Assembly (NCBI GenBank): GCA_032719365.1
Contig: CM064873.1
Coordinates: forward strand, 34,201,742 to 34,265,741
Length of the DNA stretch: 64,000 bases
Reading direction: 5' to 3'
From: Prinsepia uniflora
Taxonomy: Eukaryota > Streptophyta > Magnoliopsida > Rosales > Rosaceae
In this document: positions 60,634 to 64,000 of the stretch, in pieces
How positions within the stretch are numbered: position 1 is the first letter of the stretch
Layout: each line of letters opens with the position of its first letter
Program-made: the position numbers and the translations under genes
Notes under the pieces: model-generated
The model's input: the letters and a program-made list of their open reading frames with translations, nothing else
The model's database searches: none
What the model was told of the DNA's origin: nothing

Positions 60634-61217
60634 GAGATGATGTTGAGACAAACGATGAAGACAAGGATGACGGAGGGGATGATGACGGGGGAAATGAACA
60701 TGTAACCGATACATATGCACCCTTGAGCCCATTTACTGAAGAGGCGGATTTCACTCATGCCACACAAGATTATGATCATGGGTGTAGAGAAGGAGGAGTA
60801 GGAATCGGTGGTGTCGAAAAAGATTACACTCGGACACGAAACATATATGAAGGTTATGGAAACCCATCTTCTGAGGATTCCATGGCAATTAGTTTTGAGT
60901 TAATGAGTTTAGGCACCGATCCTAGTAACAACTCAAATGATTCATATGCTTATGGTCCATATCGTCACCCCCTGTTAGACAACCATCTCCCTCAAATGTC
61001 ACATGAAGATTATGGAGAAGTTAGTTGGGTAAATCCGAACTACCCTATCTATGGAGGAAAAGTAGGCCATTCAAAGGAGATATACGAATACTATGTCCAA
61101 CAATACATTTCCTTTTGTTCAAATAGCATCAGTTGGCAAAACTTTTGTGTCTTGGTAGATCAAGAGATTCAAGACCAATCTAATTTTCAAGCTGGTCGAC
61201 ACTCTACTTGTTTTTGA
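57802..61217 (+). pseudogene. hAT transposase gene, five exons, one in-frame stop
   Basis: Transposases of this superfamily bind the element ends and move it by cut-and-paste with an RNase H-like core. Exons by frame and GT-AG boundaries are 57802-58567, 58654-59574, 59654-59787, 59894-59969 and 60049-61217, about 1021 residues. Domains in order: BED zinc finger (C37, C40, H55, C68); DUF659 and catalytic core with D300 in CDGWT, D361 in VTDNGSNF and C384-H387 in PCAAHC; then the C-terminal dimerisation block from about 633, including SSSACERNWSTF, whose E664 is the likely third acidic residue; then an aspartate run and a long acidic tail. A TGA at 59361-59363 (codon 492), between F and ESLEMM, stands where relatives have tryptophan, a one-base change from TGG. 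Introns are 79-106 bp. Everything else looks intact, so the loss is recent, unless read-through occurs. Confidence 0.9.
60598..60631 (+). repeat. (GAT)n in transposase exon 5
   Basis: About eleven GAT triplets encode an aspartate run in the acidic tail. It is in frame, so length changes would not shift the frame. Confidence 0.9.
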
Positions 61218-61555
61218 TCAAGTTCAATGTGTACAATATTTTTAATGCAATATTATCAATGAAATTATGTTTTAATTTAAGTTTATCTTTAAGATTTTAT
61301 ACTTTAGTGGTCGGCAGATCTATATTCTATCATATGATTCATCATATATTTATCATATCAAAGTCATTTTATAGTTTTTATTAGTCCTATATAACCATTA
61401 TTGGGTACTTAAGTGTTTGCCAAAGTTTCATTCCAAATTTCCGTCATTTGGACCCAATTTCCGTCATTTTTGTTGATCGTAAACGATATCGATATCGATA
61501 TCGATATTTGGGGCGAGATATCCGTAAATTCGGCGAGCGATATATCCGTAGATAT

Positions 61556-61572
61556 CGATATTTTCATCCTTG
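61556..61572 (+). repeat. hAT terminal inverted repeat, right
   Basis: cgatattttcatccttg. Its reverse complement begins CAAGGATGAAAATATCG and matches the left end apart from small gaps and changes. Confidence 0.8.
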
Positions 61573-61580
61573 GGAGGACG
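61573..61580 (+). repeat. 8-bp target-site duplication, right copy (hAT)
   Basis: ggaggacg, identical to 55223-55230. Confidence 0.92.
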
Positions 61581-61930
61581 TAGGGCAAGATGGCAGTTGC
61601 CCAACGATTTAGTCCATACTGCATAAGGCAGAAGATATCAAATTTAATGTTTATTTAATTACATTATTTTTTATTTCCGTTTGAAATTAAATGAAAGATA
61701 GTTCCCTTACGAAATGAGAAAGAAAACGTAGGGTCCGTGACAGTTGCCCCACGATTTACTCCATTTTCCGTAGGGCATGAGATATCAAATTTAATTACAT
61801 TATTATTTTTTATTTCTGGTTCAAATTAAATGGAAGGTAGTTACACTACGAAATAGGGAAGAAAACTTAGGGCAAGAAGAACGTTGCCCAACGATTAGTC
61901 CATGTTTCGAAGGGCAGGACATATCAAATT
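61581..61930 (+). repeat. Tandem repeats of about 140 bp in the CACTA-like remnant
   Basis: Units run: tagggcaag, gttgcccaacgatt, agtccat, atatcaaattta, an AT-rich stretch, aaattaaatg, then acgaaat. The first unit is split by the hAT insertion (left part ends 55230). Two more follow to about 61930. Confidence 0.8.
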
Positions 61931-61984
61931 TATCTTAATTTTTATTTAATTCGAGAATTTTATCATTTTTAATAATTTAAAAAT

Positions 61985-62480
61985 GAAACCAACCAACCTA
62001 ACTATCCACATTTATCGAACATACTCATAGATAGTCTATACCAAAAATTAACCATATTGGAATTCCCATGATTAGGTAACGGCGTGCGATAAATCGACGC
62101 TTACGAAATATTTTTGACGTTCGGGTGGCTTAAACTACTTAAAATCTCATGATTTTTACGGGTGAGGTCTACGCATGTAAATCCATAAGCTGAACGGTTG
62201 GATCAGTCAAATTTAATATTTTAAACCCACAATTGAACGAAAAATTTTAAAAACATCTTGAACTTTCCTTGAAGTGTTTAAAGTGTTTAATGAATAAGCG
62301 GATTTTACAATTTTCAATAATCTAAAATTTGAAATTGGCCTATCTAACCGTCCACAATTATCGAACGTACTCATAGATCGTCTATGCCAAAAATTAGCCA
62401 TATTAGAATTCTGATAATTTGGTAAAGGTGCTTGATAAATCAACGGCTATTAAATATTTTTGATAATCGGGTCGCTTAAT
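61985..62480 (+). repeat. Two diverged direct repeats of about 150 bp
   Basis: 61985-62130 and 62328-62480 share tatcgaac, tactcatagat, gtctat, ccaaaaatta, ccatatt, ttgataatc-like and gtggctt-like blocks at an offset of about 343 bp. No coding frame is evident, and the origin is unknown. Confidence 0.7.
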
Positions 62481-62829
62481 GATAGGTCATCAATTATGTA
62501 TTATTTTATATTATTTTATACCCTTTATACTTGACTTTTAATATTAAAATAATAAAAAATTGGAGAAAATAATATATTCTGTGGGATTTTTGTAGAATTA
62601 AATAAAACTTGGAATTTGAAGCGTTTTGGCGAAAAAATCGTCTCGATCGAAGTTCGAACGAAGAAATTATGAACGAAATTCGGTGAAATTATATTAATTA
62701 ATTTTAAATTAAAAATTCAAATCTAGCCCAAATTTATATTTTATCCAAGCCCAGTCGCTCGGCCCAGCCCAAAATTCTTGAAGCCCAGGTGCGACCAGAG
62801 ACATCGGCGTGCGCTTACCATTTTTGGTT
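62480..62829 (+). mobile_element. Possible start of another LTR family
   Basis: Begins TGATAGGTCATCAATTATG and is AT-rich, unlike both neighbours. The TG start and composition suggest the left end of a different LTR. No TG...CA pair, primer site or duplication can be seen, because an LTR of the main family interrupts at 62830. Confidence 0.25.
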
Positions 62830-63433
62830 TGTAACGACCCGTCCCGGAAGTCGGGATTAGATTAGAGTTTAATGACAGATTAACGAAGAGAATCGGTGAT
62901 TAGTTTGACATTTTTGGATGGACGGCGCAGAATGACGATTTTTCCCATGGAATTGGCAAAATGTTGACTTTTAGTTCCGACGGTCAATTGGACATTGACC
63001 GATGACCGTGACGTAGTTCGGGACGTCACGAGTCCGTAGACAAGTGGCACGCCTGATGCCGACATCCAAGGAGGAAGTTATGATGTTCGGAAGGTTGAGG
63101 GCATTTTCGTAATTTGGTTAAAAAAGGGGAAAATGTTGACTTTTTGCACGACAAGTCTTCTTCACGCAAATCAAGAACCGTTAGATAGATCTCGACGTCC
63201 TGAGTACAACGACAGGCGGCACGCCTTCATCGGGCGTTGGACGGTTTAGTTACGGGTCTAAACGTACGAAGGGCAAAATGGTGAATTATGCGTTAAAGGG
63301 CTATTTGGTCTAATTGAAGCAGATTGGGACATGTGGCAGTCTTGGGAGTTATGCCCACAAGATTGTGGACACCTGGCATGTCCTGGATGGTGGTAGAACA
63401 TTCCCACCGTCTTTAACCCATTTAAATCAATAT
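62830..63433 (+). mobile_element. LTR U3 fragment of the main family
   Basis: Starts TGTAACGACCCGTCCCGG and carries both GACAGGCGGCACG-type blocks. Cut at 63433 by an antisense LTR. Confidence 0.88.
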
Positions 63434-64000
63434 TGTCAGGACCCACCCCTAATCCCCTGAGATTAAGGGCTAAATCCCGATCCCGTCTAACTTACGCATG
63501 ACACGAAGGCTAAACTGACGTCCAATCTCCATGTGACATGTAAGTCGGACAAGGGATTCTCAATTCGACCGCCTAACAGCAACCGAAGTTCCCAGGGTGT
63601 GCTGAATCTATTGTGGATCGTGGGTGTGATGTCTCCATCTCTCTCGATCAACAGCCCATGCTGCAACAACCTGGAGGGTATCGAAAACACGAAAAGATTG
63701 TGAGTGTAAACAAAAATAAAGTATGATTTAGAAAATAGGTTAATAAAACAATTACGTTTTTACCATCCACGCAAAAACCAATGCATGCATATCATTTCAA
63801 GTCATGAAACTACTCATATAAAAAACCATCCAAGAAAAAAAAAATTGAAAACCCGTATCAAAACCGTTATTCAAATCCAGGCCTCAGCCTCAAATCACAA
63901 ATCAATCTCAAATCCGGGAACTCAGTCCCAAAACTCGTCAAATCCACTTCATCCGGGCCACTGCCCAAAACATCAGAAAAACCAGTGAAAATATCAATCA
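63434..64000 (-). mobile_element. Antisense LTR fragment, U5 side, cut by window edge
   Basis: Starts TGTCAGGACCCACCCC and matches 38005-38500 (element C) in order, including the CTGGAGGG acceptor, a TGTGAGTG block and tgcatgcat. The right part is beyond the window. Confidence 0.88.

Larger units (their letters stand above)
55231..61572 (+). mobile_element. hAT-superfamily DNA transposon, 6.3 kb
   Basis: Bounded by a perfect 8-bp duplication ggaggacg (55223-55230 and 61573-61580), the hAT hallmark. The termini are imperfect inverted repeats, CACTGATTGAAAAATCG on the left and CAAGGATGAAAATATCG on the right when reversed. Removing the element restores a repeat unit of the surrounding remnant (atgaggaggacgtagggcaag). 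Both ends hold clusters of ATATCG and TCGATAT. Inside are a GC-rich leader, AT-rich tandem repeats and one transposase gene on the plus strand. Confidence 0.92.
54105..61930 (+). mobile_element. Candidate CACTA-like (En/Spm) remnant hosting a hAT insertion
   Basis: The left edge TACTACAAGAAG resembles the CACTACAAGAAA terminus of plant CACTA elements. The motif CGTAGGGC or its complement recurs many times on both sides of the hAT element (for example 54129, 54413, 54459, 61579, 61716, 61764) and nowhere else in the window that I noticed, like subterminal repeats of such elements. I cannot find the matching right terminus or a 3-bp target duplication, and no transposase is seen. The right limit is approximate. 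Confidence 0.4.

Overview
The window looks like heterochromatin from a flowering plant, probably a eudicot. I see no intact host gene, rRNA, tRNA or CRISPR array. Almost everything from position 1 to 52,775, and again from 62,830 to the end, belongs to one family of very long-LTR retrotransposons. Their LTRs are about 2.6-3.3 kb, begin TGTAACGACCCGTC and end GGGTCCTGACA. The primer-binding site matches initiator tRNA-Met (TGGTATCAGAGC) and the polypurine tract lies next to the 3' LTR. The internal domains are only about 2.8-3.6 kb and carry no recognisable gag or pol. This is the architecture of LARDs, large non-autonomous retrotransposon derivatives, which need a partner's proteins.

The elements are nested several layers deep. 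The outermost, element D (minus strand, 3,092-52,775), is split by element A (plus, 3,882-13,815), element C (minus, 15,180-41,302), an aberrant palindromic LTR (41,857-42,976) and two solo LTRs (S3 43,153-46,281; S4 46,588-49,424). The 3' LTR of C is split by solo LTR S1 (15,639-18,526) and by element B (plus, 18,551-33,273). Element B is interrupted by a rearranged antisense LTR (24,074-28,942), which itself holds solo LTR S2 (24,308-27,374). Solo LTRs S1-S4 have perfect 5-bp target-site duplications. Those of B and C each have one mismatch. D's right end with its flank recurs at 710-3,076, joined to D's left LTR through a short templated filler, which looks like a tandem duplication breakpoint.

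The most interesting signal is inside the LTRs. Subfamilies that otherwise differ strongly share a splice-like layout: an acceptor (..ACAG), a 61-79 nt exon, a GTGAGT donor, a 0.9-1.35 kb intron and an acceptor (CCCTYCAG). The donor is complementary to a block just upstream of the intron's 3' end. In element D the first predicted intron is missing, with the join exactly at the predicted exon boundaries, as if a spliced RNA had been reverse-transcribed.

The region 52,776-62,829 is different. It is AT-rich and holds a CACTA-like remnant (from 54,105, with repeated CGTAGGGC motifs). Into this a 6.3-kb hAT transposon has inserted (55,231-61,572, with a perfect 8-bp target-site duplication). The hAT element carries a five-exon BED-finger transposase gene that appears complete apart from one in-frame TGA where a tryptophan is expected. 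All functional statements rest on reading the sequence. No similarity search was run.
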